Positions 21,310 to 29,593 of a DNA stretch of 38,463 nucleotides are shown here, one piece after another (the first letter of the stretch is position 1; every line of letters starts with the position of its first letter). The stretch spans positions 1-38,463 of the forward strand of contig WLEA01000004.1 of assembly GCA_009704535.1 (NCBI GenBank), in the 5' to 3' direction. The position numbers were made by a program, and so were the translations under genes. Below the pieces are notes generated by a model that worked only from the letters and a program-made list of their open reading frames with translations, did no database searches and was not told where the DNA came from. This stretch comes from Actinomycetota bacterium. GTDB taxonomy: Bacteria > Actinomycetota > Actinomycetes > Actinomycetales > Microbacteriaceae.

Positions 21310-22397
21310 GCCTTCAGTGTAGCCAGTGCGTCAAGAAACGCCGTGGTCTCCTCGGCGGTGCCCGCGGTGACTCGAAGGTGGTGCGCAATCCCCACATCCC
21401 TCACCAGGATTCCCCGCTCCAACAGCTCCGCAAACAGCTTCTGGGGGTTAGCAATCCCCCCAAAGAGGACAAAGTTCGCGTGTGAGGAGTGAACGCTGTA
21501 ACCAAGCACCGGCAACTCCCGAAGAAGTCGATCGCGCTGAGACCGAATGTCGTCAACCATGGCGAGCATCACATCCGCGTGACGAAGTGCTGACACCGCT
21601 GCCGCCTGGGTGAGCGCAGAGAGGTGATAGGGCAAACGCACCAAACGCAGGGCGTCATTTACCGCGGGGTCGGCCAGGATGTAGCCAACTCTGGCCCCCG
21701 CAAAGGCGAACGCCTTCGACATCGTCCTGGAAATAATCAGCCGCTCACGACCTGGCAGCAAGTCCTGGGCGGTGGGAGAGCCTTCGGGCAAAAATTCGAC
21801 ATAGGCCTCATCCACCAGAACTATTCCTGGTGTCTCGCCATAGGCGGCCTCAATCACATCAAGCGACACCGGAGTGCCCGTCGGGTTATTGGGAGCACAG
21901 AAGAACACGAGGTCGGGCTGGTGTGCTCGAATGTCCTCCGCCACAGAATCCGCGCTCAGGCTGTAGTCGAGGCCCCGGGAGCCCTGAACCCAACTGGTTC
22001 CAGTCGCTTCGGCAATGATCGGGTGCATGGAATACGTGGGGGGAAATCCCAAAGCACTGCGACCTGGCCCACCAAACGCCTGAAGCACGTGCTGAAGAAC
22101 CTCATTGGAGCCGTTGGCTGCCCACACCATCTCGGGGCTAACTGTGGTGACAGAGCCGCGTGAGTTCGAGTAGAAGGCAAGCGCGTTCCGGAGCCCAGTG
22201 AACTCCCTGTCCGGATAGCGGTTGATGGTTTCCAACGACGCGCTCACCGCCGTCAGGATGGACTCGCGCACTACGGCTGGAATCGGGTGGGTGTTCTCGT
22301 TGACGTTAAGGGCGTAGGGAACCGCGATCATGGGAGCGCCATAGGGCTTCTTCCCTACAAGGTCAGCCCGAACCGGCAAGTCGTCAAGAGTGGCCAC
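21306..22397 (-). CDS. hisC: Histidinol-phosphate aminotransferase
   Basis: [55 protein letters not shown] site. Confidence 0.96.
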   Translation of the reverse strand: MATLDDLPVRADLVGKKPYGAPMIAVPYALNVNENTHPIPAVVRESILTAVSASLETINRYPDREFTGLRNALAFYSNSRGSVTTVSPEMVWAANGSNEVLQHVLQAFGGPGRSALGFPPTYSMHPIIAEATGTSWVQGSRGLDYSLSADSVAEDIRAHQPDLVFFCAPNNPTGTPVSLDVIEAAYGETPGIVLVDEAYVEFLPEGSPTAQDLLPGRERLIISRTMSKAFAFAGARVGYILADPAVNDALRLVRLPYHLSALTQAAAVSALRHADVMLAMVDDIRSQRDRLLRELPVLGYSVHSSHANFVLFGGIANPQKLFAELLERGILVRDVGIAHHLRVTAGTAEETTAFLDALATLKA

Positions 22398-22434
22398 GCG
22401 ATAATCGTAGCCGGGCAGGCTACTGGCTTACCCC

Positions 22435-22734
22435 CTAGCGGGGAATCGCAAGCTCTTGCCCAGGGCTCAGGTTGGCGCTGGTCAGCTGGTTCAGGGTCAT
22501 CAGCTCGACCACCATGTCTCGCGGGTCACCGGTGGGATCAATCATCTCGGCAATCGCCCACAGGGTGTCCCCGGACACCACGGTCACGTACTCAAAGTTG
22601 TTAGACGATGCCGTGCTCTCAGCGAGTGCACCAGGAGACGTCACCAAGAGGGAGACTGCGACAACGGGAAAAGCGCATAATGCTGCGAGGACGACGCGTC
22701 CTCTGCGGGTGATGCGAAGTGTGGAGCTGGTCAT
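22435..22734 (-). CDS. LysM-domain membrane protein, candidate SOS-induced division inhibitor (YneA/DivS/ChiZ-like by position)
   Basis: 99 aa; N-terminal hydrophobic segment then one LysM (YVTVVSGDTLWAIAEMIDPTGDPRDMVVELMTLNQLTSANLSPGQELAIP); divergent from lexA. Confidence 0.88.
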   Translation of the reverse strand: MTSSTLRITRRGRVVLAALCAFPVVAVSLLVTSPGALAESTASSNNFEYVTVVSGDTLWAIAEMIDPTGDPRDMVVELMTLNQLTSANLSPGQELAIPR

Positions 22735-22755
22735 GATTACTCTCCTTAGCTGGTC

Positions 22756-22802
22756 GAGATTCCGGACCCGGCCCTCGGCCGGGAGGACCGGGTCCGAATC
22801 TC
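22756..22802 (-). promoter_or_regulatory. Strong hairpin in the LysM gene 5' UTR, at the predicted mRNA 5' end
   Basis: GAGATTC-GGACCCGG-t-CCTC-ccggcc-GAGG-g-CCGGGTCC-(g)-GAATCTC on the minus strand, ~19 bp with one bulge. Confidence 0.85.
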
Positions 22803-22806
22803 TGTT

Positions 22807-22822
22807 TCGAATATATGTTCGA
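22807..22822. promoter_or_regulatory. SOS box (LexA operator) overlapping the LysM promoter -10
   Basis: TCGAATATATGTTCGA, one mismatch to TCGAAC-N4-GTTCGA. Confidence 0.9.
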
Positions 22823-22838
22823 ATCCATAGATTGTCAA
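22810..22838 (-). promoter_or_regulatory. Near-consensus sigma70-type promoter of the LysM gene (TTGACA-N17-TATATT)
   Basis: Minus strand TTGACA (22838-22833), 17-nt spacer, TATATT (22815-22810). Confidence 0.9.
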
Positions 22839-22938
22839 GTACCGAACAGTCTCTATTTCATCAGCCACCACCGACACGCTGTGGACAGATTCGAACGCAT
22901 GTGTAGAAAAAGTGTTCGACATCGGCTACCCTGGGGTC

Positions 22939-23571
22939 ATGTTGACCGAACAGCAGCAGAAGATTCAGGCCTTTATCGAGCACTCTCTTGACTCACGTGG
23001 GGTTCCGCCGAGCATGCGAGAGATTTGCGACAACACCGGGCTCTCCTCTACCTCGAGCGTGTCGCACCAGTTGAGCCAGCTCGAACGGGCCGGGTTCATC
23101 AAGCGTCACGCCAACACAGCTCGGACGTTAGAGATCGTCAAACGTCTAACTCCAGAGCCAGACCAACCTGTGGTCTCCTTGGTGCCACGCGGCGACAGCG
23201 TCGTGAACGTCCCACTGGTAGGTCGCATTGCCGCCGGTATTCCGATCACCGCAGAGCAACAGGTGGAAGATGTTCTCCCCCTCCCCAGGACCCTCGTCGG
23301 CAACGGCGAGCTCTTTATGTTGAAAGTCGTCGGTGATTCCATGATTGACGCCGCGATCTGTGACGGGGACTGGGTCGTCATCCGCCAGCAGGCGACGGCC
23401 AACAATGGCGACATTGTGGCGGCCATGCTGGATGAGGAAGCCACGGTGAAGGTGTTTAAGCAACGCGATGGCCACACCTGGCTACTGCCACAAAACAGCG
23501 CCTACGAGCCGATTCTTGGTGACCACGCAACAGTGCTTGGCAAGGTGGTCACCGTACTTCGTAGCCTGTAG
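22939..23571 (+). CDS. lexA: SOS repressor LexA
   Basis: [36 protein letters not shown] cleavage site, GDSMIDAAI Ser, EATVKVFK Lys. Start refined to 22939. Confidence 0.96.
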   Translation: MLTEQQQKIQAFIEHSLDSRGVPPSMREICDNTGLSSTSSVSHQLSQLERAGFIKRHANTARTLEIVKRLTPEPDQPVVSLVPRGDSVVNVPLVGRIAAGIPITAEQQVEDVLPLPRTLVGNGELFMLKVVGDSMIDAAICDGDWVVIRQQATANNGDIVAAMLDEEATVKVFKQRDGHTWLLPQNSAYEPILGDHATVLGKVVTVLRSL

Positions 23572-23579
23572 AGGCGAGG

Positions 23580-23940
23580 GAAGGGGCCGGCCGATACGCC
23601 GGGTTCTGTCCCGAAGCGAACTTCGGTGGCGACCATCTTTCTCGGAGGGCTGTTACCAACACTCTCTAGCGGCCTACCCGACACCCAAGCGAGCAACTTC
23701 AGTGGTGTCTGTTTGGCCTTGCTCCGGACGAGGTTTACCGAGCAGATTCGGTCACCCGAATCTCTGGTGGTCTCTTACACCACCGTTTCACCCTTACCCG
23801 ATTGCTCGGGCGGTTTACTTTCTGTGGCACTATCTCGCGGATTACTCCGGGTGGGTGTTACCCACCGTCCTGCTCTCTGGAGCCCGGACGTTCCTCGGCA
23901 CTACCGAAATAGTGACGCGACCGCCTGGCCGACCCTTTCC
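23580..23940 (-). ncRNA. rnpB: RNase P RNA, bacterial type A
   Basis: Minus strand GAGGAACGTCCGGGCTCC, GGGTGAAACGGTGGTGTAAGAGACCACCAG and 3' GACAGAACCCGGCGTATCGGCCGG; terminal AAGGG-TCGGCC / GGCCGG-CCCCTT pairing. Ends approximate. Confidence 0.95.
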
Positions 23941-23975
23941 AACACTGCCAGCGTAGAGCAGTGAGACTCCTCGCA

Positions 23976-24404
23976 CTAGAGCTCGCGATAGGACGCCACT
24001 GAATCGAGAGCCCGGTTCGCCGCGGCATCAGCTCGGGAGTTCTCTTCTCGGGGAACCCATTCGAAGGCGACGGAACATCCCACGAGGAGCGCCCTGGCTT
24101 CCGTCGCTAAAGCCTGCATGTCGGGGTGCTTGATTTTCCAACGCCCGGACATTTGTTCCACGACGAGTTTGGAATCCATGCGAATGTGAAGGCGTGCAGA
24201 GGGTGAGATCTCCAAAGCAGTCTTGACGCCCTCGATCATTCCGCGGTATTCGGCAACGTTGTTGGAGGCGACACCGCAGAGGATTCCCGCAGAGGCAATC
24301 ACGGCACCCGTCTCGGGATCAATGACTACTGCCCCGCCAGCGGCATCACCAGGATTACCTCTGGATGCGCCATCGGCCTCAATCACCAGCCGCTGGTAAG
24401 TCAC
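23976..24404 (-). CDS. Ribonuclease H-like protein (RVT_3 / RNase HI type)
   Basis: LVIEADGASRGNPGDAAGGAVV, VASNNVAEYRGMIEGV, RMDSKLVVEQMSGRWKIKHPDM. Confidence 0.93.
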   Translation of the reverse strand: MTYQRLVIEADGASRGNPGDAAGGAVVIDPETGAVIASAGILCGVASNNVAEYRGMIEGVKTALEISPSARLHIRMDSKLVVEQMSGRWKIKHPDMQALATEARALLVGCSVAFEWVPREENSRADAAANRALDSVASYREL

Positions 24405-25147
24405 AGGCCAGACTCTGCTGTTCGAATGAGAATGGCGTTGCTATCAGGACACAACAGCACCTCATTCGCCGGTGCTTGACGAACGCTCTGGATGTCCGAT
24501 TCGGTGAGGGCGACACCGCTGGCACTAGAAATACCCGCCCTCAGGTGAGAAGCTCCTTGCCCGTAACGCTCTCGTTGGCGCTCGTAGAGTGCCACTAGAT
24601 CAGAGGGCAAGAGGGCAACCAGTTCAGCTCTGGCCGATCCGAGGCGGGCCACCTCGGTGGCCAGCTCAGCGCTCTGGGTTTGTTCCTCGCTGCGCGCGTG
24701 AGCGAGGGCATCCTCTGCAGTGGCGAGGTCTCCTGCGATTTGTGCCTCGGCGGCCTCGGCGTCATCGAGTCGTTCCATGATCGCCAGCTCAATGTCTTCT
24801 AAGTCAGAGCGCCTTCCCATCAAGCTCTGAAGTTCGTGTTCCAAGCCCTGCGCGTCCTTGGCAGAGGCGGTGTGTTCGAGGCGTTCTTTGTCAGTGGCAA
24901 TGCGCATCTCGACAATCACCACGTCAGACTCTGCTCGGGCAAGCTCGGATCGAATGCCCTCCAGCTCCACAAAAGCCTCGTGCCGGCGGCCCTTCAGTTC
25001 TTCCACGGCTGCACTGAGGCTTGGGATGTGGAGGGTGTCAGACAGCGCCGACTGGGTTGTTCTGGCGCGGGTAAGGGCTCGGTCATAATCGGCCATGTCC
25101 AACAACTTGGCTTGGACTTCGGGGGGTGCACTCAGTGCCACGGTCAC
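24401..25147 (-). CDS. CT398-like coiled-coil protein with degenerate C4 zinc ribbon
   Basis: Long coiled coil, C-terminal APANEVLLCPDSNAILIRTAESGL; GTG start at 25147 overlapping the upstream stop (ORF extends to 25261). Confidence 0.8.
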   Translation of the reverse strand: MTVALSAPPEVQAKLLDMADYDRALTRARTTQSALSDTLHIPSLSAAVEELKGRRHEAFVELEGIRSELARAESDVVIVEMRIATDKERLEHTASAKDAQGLEHELQSLMGRRSDLEDIELAIMERLDDAEAAEAQIAGDLATAEDALAHARSEEQTQSAELATEVARLGSARAELVALLPSDLVALYERQRERYGQGASHLRAGISSASGVALTESDIQSVRQAPANEVLLCPDSNAILIRTAESGL

Positions 25148-25971
25148 TCCCCCACTCGTTGAACCTGGAAAGTCCACGGATCGGTATTCAGCTCGCTCAC
25201 GGAGACCCCAATACCCAGCAGCGAACGAAGTTCCTCGGCTGCCCCGTCGAGCCAGAGCCACTCGGCAGCAAAGTGCGAGATGGTGATGAGACTTGGCCCG
25301 CCAAAAAGTTTAGCGTGCTCGCGAAACTCGCTGGCTGGATGGTGTCGCAAGTCACTGGTTATGTACACGTCGCTATCGAGTACGGCTGGCTCCTGCAATA
25401 AGGAATCCCCGGCACCAGCACACACGGCCACCCGTTTCACTCGAGCGTCAGGTTCTCCGGCAATAACAGGGCCAACTGCGGTCTGTGGCAGGACCTCGCC
25501 GAGGGCCACGGCAAGCTCGTAGAGGCTCGTCTCTTGTGGGAGCGAGCCAACACGTCCCAGGCCATGCCCAGGTCGTAACCCTGGGACCAAGGGCTCGTGC
25601 CCGACAACCCCAATCAAGTCAGCGAGTCGACTGGACGTTCCCGTGGGCACCACATCGGCGTTGGTGTGAGCCGAGTAGAGTGCTACTCCAGCCCGAATGA
25701 GCTCGGCCACCACGTAGCCTTTATACGTTGATTCCGCAACGCTCGTGACGCCCCTGAGTAGCAGAGGGTGGTGGGCAATGATCAGGTCGGCCCCGGCCTC
25801 TCTGGCCTCCGCAATAGTCTCCGGCGTGACATCCACCACCAGGTGGATTGAGTCGATGGCCTGCTGCGACGACCCCACCACGAGCCCGGGGGAATCCCAC
25901 TCCTCCGCCCCAGATTCCGGCCAGAGCGTGTCGACCTGCGCCAGAACAGATTCCAGAGTGGGTTTAGCCAT
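25144..25971 (-). CDS. NIF3-like dinuclear metal-binding protein
   Basis: EEWDSPGLVVG, ADLIIAHHPLLLRGV, YSAHTNADVV, ITSDLRHH, SHFAAEW. Confidence 0.92.
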   Translation of the reverse strand: MAKPTLESVLAQVDTLWPESGAEEWDSPGLVVGSSQQAIDSIHLVVDVTPETIAEAREAGADLIIAHHPLLLRGVTSVAESTYKGYVVAELIRAGVALYSAHTNADVVPTGTSSRLADLIGVVGHEPLVPGLRPGHGLGRVGSLPQETSLYELAVALGEVLPQTAVGPVIAGEPDARVKRVAVCAGAGDSLLQEPAVLDSDVYITSDLRHHPASEFREHAKLFGGPSLITISHFAAEWLWLDGAAEELRSLLGIGVSVSELNTDPWTFQVQRVGE

Positions 25972-28066
25972 GCGCCACCCGAACAGTCTTCGCCCGCAGA
26001 GCCAGCGCGGCTATGGCGCTCACGAGTCCAGAGACTACGAGCGCGACCAGCACTCCCGATTGACCAGAACTCAAATCAACAAAGCCTGCCATCTCCAGAA
26101 GGGGCAGCAGGTAGCCGAGCCAACCAAGCCACGGGACCGAGGACGTAATCATGCCAAGACCTGCACTGACGCCAAGAGTCATTCCGGCTAGCGGCGCCAC
26201 GCGCCATGTCGGCAGTGGTCCAGAGGCCACATCATCAAGGCGCTTCGCCCCGAGTGCTACGTCGAGTGCGAAACTTGCGCCCCACGCAGCCAGAACCACA
26301 CCGGCGACATAGAGCAGGCTTGGGACATAGCCGGCCACAGGTTGCCCCACAGCAATCACAGCTGCCACGGCCGCCAGAGAAATCACAGCAAAGACCGTCG
26401 TCGCCAACGGCCGCGAAATACGCAGACCTGCCGAGAGACTCGCCAAGCCGCCAGAGAAGAGCGCCAAAGACGCAAGACCGACAAGCGGTAGGACTAGACC
26501 AATAAGCAGCGGTGCCGGATACCACGGGGGCATGTCAGCAGCTAGCGTGCCCACCGGATCAGTCACCAGCGTCAGGGCACTGCGGGGCGAGCCGATTGCC
26601 ACCACGGCCACATAGGAGACAAAGATAAGAGTAGGGATAACCGCAACGAGCCCCGTCAGGGTGCCCACCGCACCGCGAGCGCTACCGCCACCCCGGTGAT
26701 ACCTGGCAAGGTCTCCTCCGGTGTGGCCACAGAGCACCAACAGAACCGACAGCGCCAGAGAGCCAAGAGCCACAACCGGGAGGCCAGGGCTTGCCCATCC
26801 TGTCACCCCAGCGAAGCTGAGGGTGGGGGCCGTGAGAAAAACAAAGCCAATAATTGCTGGCACCTGAACCCCGGCGGTGACATAGAGGGCAACCCGCAAC
26901 ACCCGCCCGCCCAACAGAGCAAGGGTCAGAACAAGCCCCGCGATGGCCGCCGTCATCGCCACGCGAAGAATCCACACCTCAAAGGGCCACCAACCAGCGC
27001 CGGTCACGATCCGCGTCACCAGGGTCTCAGCCCCCACGATCAGAAGACTGACGAGAGCAATGCGAATGACAACAATCAACACCGAGGGCACCACGTTGCC
27101 GTGCCGACCAAAGGTCATCTGGGCGGTGTGGAGGGTCGAGAGACCAGTCCGGGCACCGGCATAGGCACTGGCTGCGACGAGCCCGCCGGAGAGGAGGCCT
27201 GCAGCGCCAAGAGAGACCACAGTCTCGACGAGCCCGAGCCCGCGCGAGACCAAGAACGCTCCGGCAACGATGCCCACAATCGGCGTCAGCGTGGCCCACC
27301 AACTCCAGAACAACCCTGCTGTCGAGAGCACCCTGTGGTTGTCCGCGGTGGGCTCCAATCCGGTGTGGTCAACGAGGGGAACATAGTCCTTGAGAGGCTC
27401 CTCCCGAGCCGCGCGACTCCGAACAGCCTCCACCTGGGGCTCGTCGTCACCATGGTTCAGCGGCCACGGGTCGTCTTCCACGGGCACAGCGGCACGCTCG
27501 AGGGCCTCGTCGGGCTCTGCCCCGTCGTGCTCTGGAGCTTCCCCCTCCGGAGCGTCCTCCTCTGGCGGGTCTCCTCCATCAGCGGGGATGGGAGCGGCGA
27601 CGTCATCGGCTTCCCCGAGGTCGTCATCGTCCTCGGAGAGATCAACGGGCTCAGGGGGGCCTCCACCAAAAACAATCCGCTCTCGGGCGATGATCGCCTC
27701 AGCGGATTCGCCGCGTGTGGCCCGCGTGAGATCTGCCCACACGGTGAACGCTTCTTCCTCTTTTTCACGAAGGGCGACCTGGGCTTCGAGCTCATTCATC
27801 AGCTCGGCAGTGTTTCCCGCCGCGTCGCCACTGAACTTGGACAGAATCTCTTCGTCGCTCAGCGATGTGCGAACCGGGGGAGCAAGGGCAGGGCTTGGCA
27901 TCAGAACAGCGGGGACGAGCGGCTCAACCGGAGCGCCGAAATCGTCAAAGTCCCCCATCACCGGCAGCGCGCCGGTAAACGCTGCATCCTCAGCCGGTGG
28001 GGAAAAGGTCTTCCTGCGGGGACCCTCGGTCTCCTCAGTGTCCTCAGGCAACTCACTGTCAACCAT
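25964..28066 (-). CDS. NCS1/purine-cytosine permease-like transporter with long acidic N-terminal extension
   Basis: 700 aa: roughly 250 residues rich in Asp/Glu/Pro/Ala, then about 12 hydrophobic segments resembling cytosine permeases. Confidence 0.7.
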   Translation of the reverse strand: MVDSELPEDTEETEGPRRKTFSPPAEDAAFTGALPVMGDFDDFGAPVEPLVPAVLMPSPALAPPVRTSLSDEEILSKFSGDAAGNTAELMNELEAQVALREKEEEAFTVWADLTRATRGESAEAIIARERIVFGGGPPEPVDLSEDDDDLGEADDVAAPIPADGGDPPEEDAPEGEAPEHDGAEPDEALERAAVPVEDDPWPLNHGDDEPQVEAVRSRAAREEPLKDYVPLVDHTGLEPTADNHRVLSTAGLFWSWWATLTPIVGIVAGAFLVSRGLGLVETVVSLGAAGLLSGGLVAASAYAGARTGLSTLHTAQMTFGRHGNVVPSVLIVVIRIALVSLLIVGAETLVTRIVTGAGWWPFEVWILRVAMTAAIAGLVLTLALLGGRVLRVALYVTAGVQVPAIIGFVFLTAPTLSFAGVTGWASPGLPVVALGSLALSVLLVLCGHTGGDLARYHRGGGSARGAVGTLTGLVAVIPTLIFVSYVAVVAIGSPRSALTLVTDPVGTLAADMPPWYPAPLLIGLVLPLVGLASLALFSGGLASLSAGLRISRPLATTVFAVISLAAVAAVIAVGQPVAGYVPSLLYVAGVVLAAWGASFALDVALGAKRLDDVASGPLPTWRVAPLAGMTLGVSAGLGMITSSVPWLGWLGYLLPLLEMAGFVDLSSGQSGVLVALVVSGLVSAIAALALRAKTVRVAHG

Positions 28067-28069
28067 GGA

Positions 28070-28972
28070 CTAAGAATAGGCGTTCTTGGAGGATGCTCGC
28101 GCCCCGTTGTCACGAGAGAGAACAACCATCGCGCCGAGAACAGTGAAGCCGCCCACCCACGCGAGTGCTCCGAGTCTTTCGCCCACGACTGCAACGGCCA
28201 GGACCCCAGCGACTAGTGGTTCCAGGAGCGCCAGCGAGGCAACCGTGCTCGAGCGCAACGTCCTGAGCGCGAGAGAGAACGCCACATAGGCGATGACCAT
28301 GGGACCAAGAACGAGGTATCCGACGAGGGCAACGTGAAGACCCGACGCAAAAATACCTGCCCCCGTCATTAGCAATACCACCAGGAGAATCGGCGAGGCC
28401 CCCCCGAACATCGCTCCGATGACTGCTCGCGGTGTGTGGCCTCGCTCAATCAAACGTCCGAACGCATAGGTATAGAGCCCATAGGCCCCGCCGGCAACCA
28501 CCGCCAGCACCACTCCCAGTGCCACATTGCTCTCGCGACCACCGCCGAGATCGACTTTGGCTGAACTCATGAGCGCGATTCCAGCGAGCGCAACAGCGGA
28601 GGAAAACCACCAGAGGCGAGAGGGCGCGGAGCGATCCACCCCCCACTCCAGGAGGGCGACGGCTAGTGGCCCAAGACCCAAGGCAATGAGGTTGCCCAGA
28701 GCGATGCCCGCTTGGGACATTCCCCAATAGAACGTCAACGGGTAGACCACAACGCCCACAATCCCGAGCACGGACCAGAGTGTGGCGCCACCATCGCGGA
28801 GGACCGCCAGGCTGGATGACCCGCCGAGCAGCCCAAGGACGACGCCGCCAATTCCCATCGTCGCTGCACCAATCGCGAGCGGTGATACCTCAGGGCCGAG
28901 CCAAAAAGCTGCGGTGCCGGTGGTGCCCCAGAGCAGAGCAGCAATCATCACCAACACCACAGGTCGTGTCAC
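28070..28972 (-). CDS. EamA/DMT-family transporter
   Basis: About 10 hydrophobic segments, LLWGTTGTAAFWLGPEVSPLAIGA, second-half SSTVASLALLEPLVAGVLAVAVVGERL. Confidence 0.88.
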   Translation of the reverse strand: MTRPVVLVMIAALLWGTTGTAAFWLGPEVSPLAIGAATMGIGGVVLGLLGGSSSLAVLRDGGATLWSVLGIVGVVVYPLTFYWGMSQAGIALGNLIALGLGPLAVALLEWGVDRSAPSRLWWFSSAVALAGIALMSSAKVDLGGGRESNVALGVVLAVVAGGAYGLYTYAFGRLIERGHTPRAVIGAMFGGASPILLVVLLMTGAGIFASGLHVALVGYLVLGPMVIAYVAFSLALRTLRSSTVASLALLEPLVAGVLAVAVVGERLGALAWVGGFTVLGAMVVLSRDNGARASSKNAYS

Positions 28973-29034
28973 GATGGCCTCTCTGGTGACTGAACTAGTC
29001 TTGGGGTTAGGACTTCATAGATTGCAAGGACATC

Positions 29035-29373
29035 ATGACATCTGAGCACACCACCTCGTGGCACCAACTTCGCACCACCTTGGTCGTCTCGCAGCTTGGG
29101 CCCACAATTCTTCTCATTACCACGGTCGCTCTGCTGCAGTTTGGTTTGGCGCAGACGAATCTCCCCATTCGCATCGCCGCGGCAGGCATTCTGCTGGCCT
29201 CAGGAATTTTGGGCGCGCTCGTTCAGTTCCAGGTCGCATCAGAGGCCCAGGAGCTCTCTGGACAATCTGGAGTGGCTCCCGCCAGTGCCCGCTGGATGTG
29301 GGTGGTGAAGTACGTAACCCCCACCATTTTCGTCGGCATTTACCTCGCCCTGATGATGGCGCTGTTCGCCTAA
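29035..29373 (+). CDS. Small two/three-TM membrane protein of unknown function
   Basis: 112-aa ORF with AAGGA SD and hydrophobic segments; divergent from the EamA gene. Confidence 0.65.
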   Translation: MTSEHTTSWHQLRTTLVVSQLGPTILLITTVALLQFGLAQTNLPIRIAAAGILLASGILGALVQFQVASEAQELSGQSGVAPASARWMWVVKYVTPTIFVGIYLALMMALFA

Positions 29374-29377
29374 CGTT

Positions 29378-29454
29378 TGGTGGGCCCGGAGGGACTCGAA
29401 CCCCCGACATCCACGGTGTAAACGTGGCGCTCTAACCAACTGAGCTACAGGCCC
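29378..29454 (-). tRNA. tRNA-Val (anticodon UAC), CCA encoded
   Basis: GGGCCTGTAGCTCAGTTGGTTAGAGCGCCACGTTTACACCGTGGATGTCGGGGGTTCGAGTCCCTCCGGGCCCACCA; anticodon loop TTTACAC. Confidence 0.96.
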
Positions 29455-29593
29455 AACGCCCCATCGTAAACCACTTTTGGGCCCGCGTCTCGCTCTGTTG
29501 ACCCTCGGAGTGGGTGACTAGACTGGTGGTTCATATGTGCTGGCGATCCCGGCGCGCGTGTTCCCGATCTACCACAACCAGGAAGAGGTCAGG

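Noticed and set aside
22891-22919. Canonical SOS box at the lexA start
   Set aside because: Half-sites TCGAAC and GTTCGA are 17 nt apart rather than 4, so not called as an intact operator; reported only as half-sites.
23468-23964. Plus-strand ORFs of 162 and 112 aa
   Set aside because: They lie over rnpB (antisense to RNase P RNA) and the lexA 3' end; no protein features.
26696-28216. 506-aa plus-strand ORF
   Set aside because: Antisense to the NCS1-like permease and EamA genes; low-complexity His/Arg/Gly-rich translation typical of a GC-rich shadow frame.
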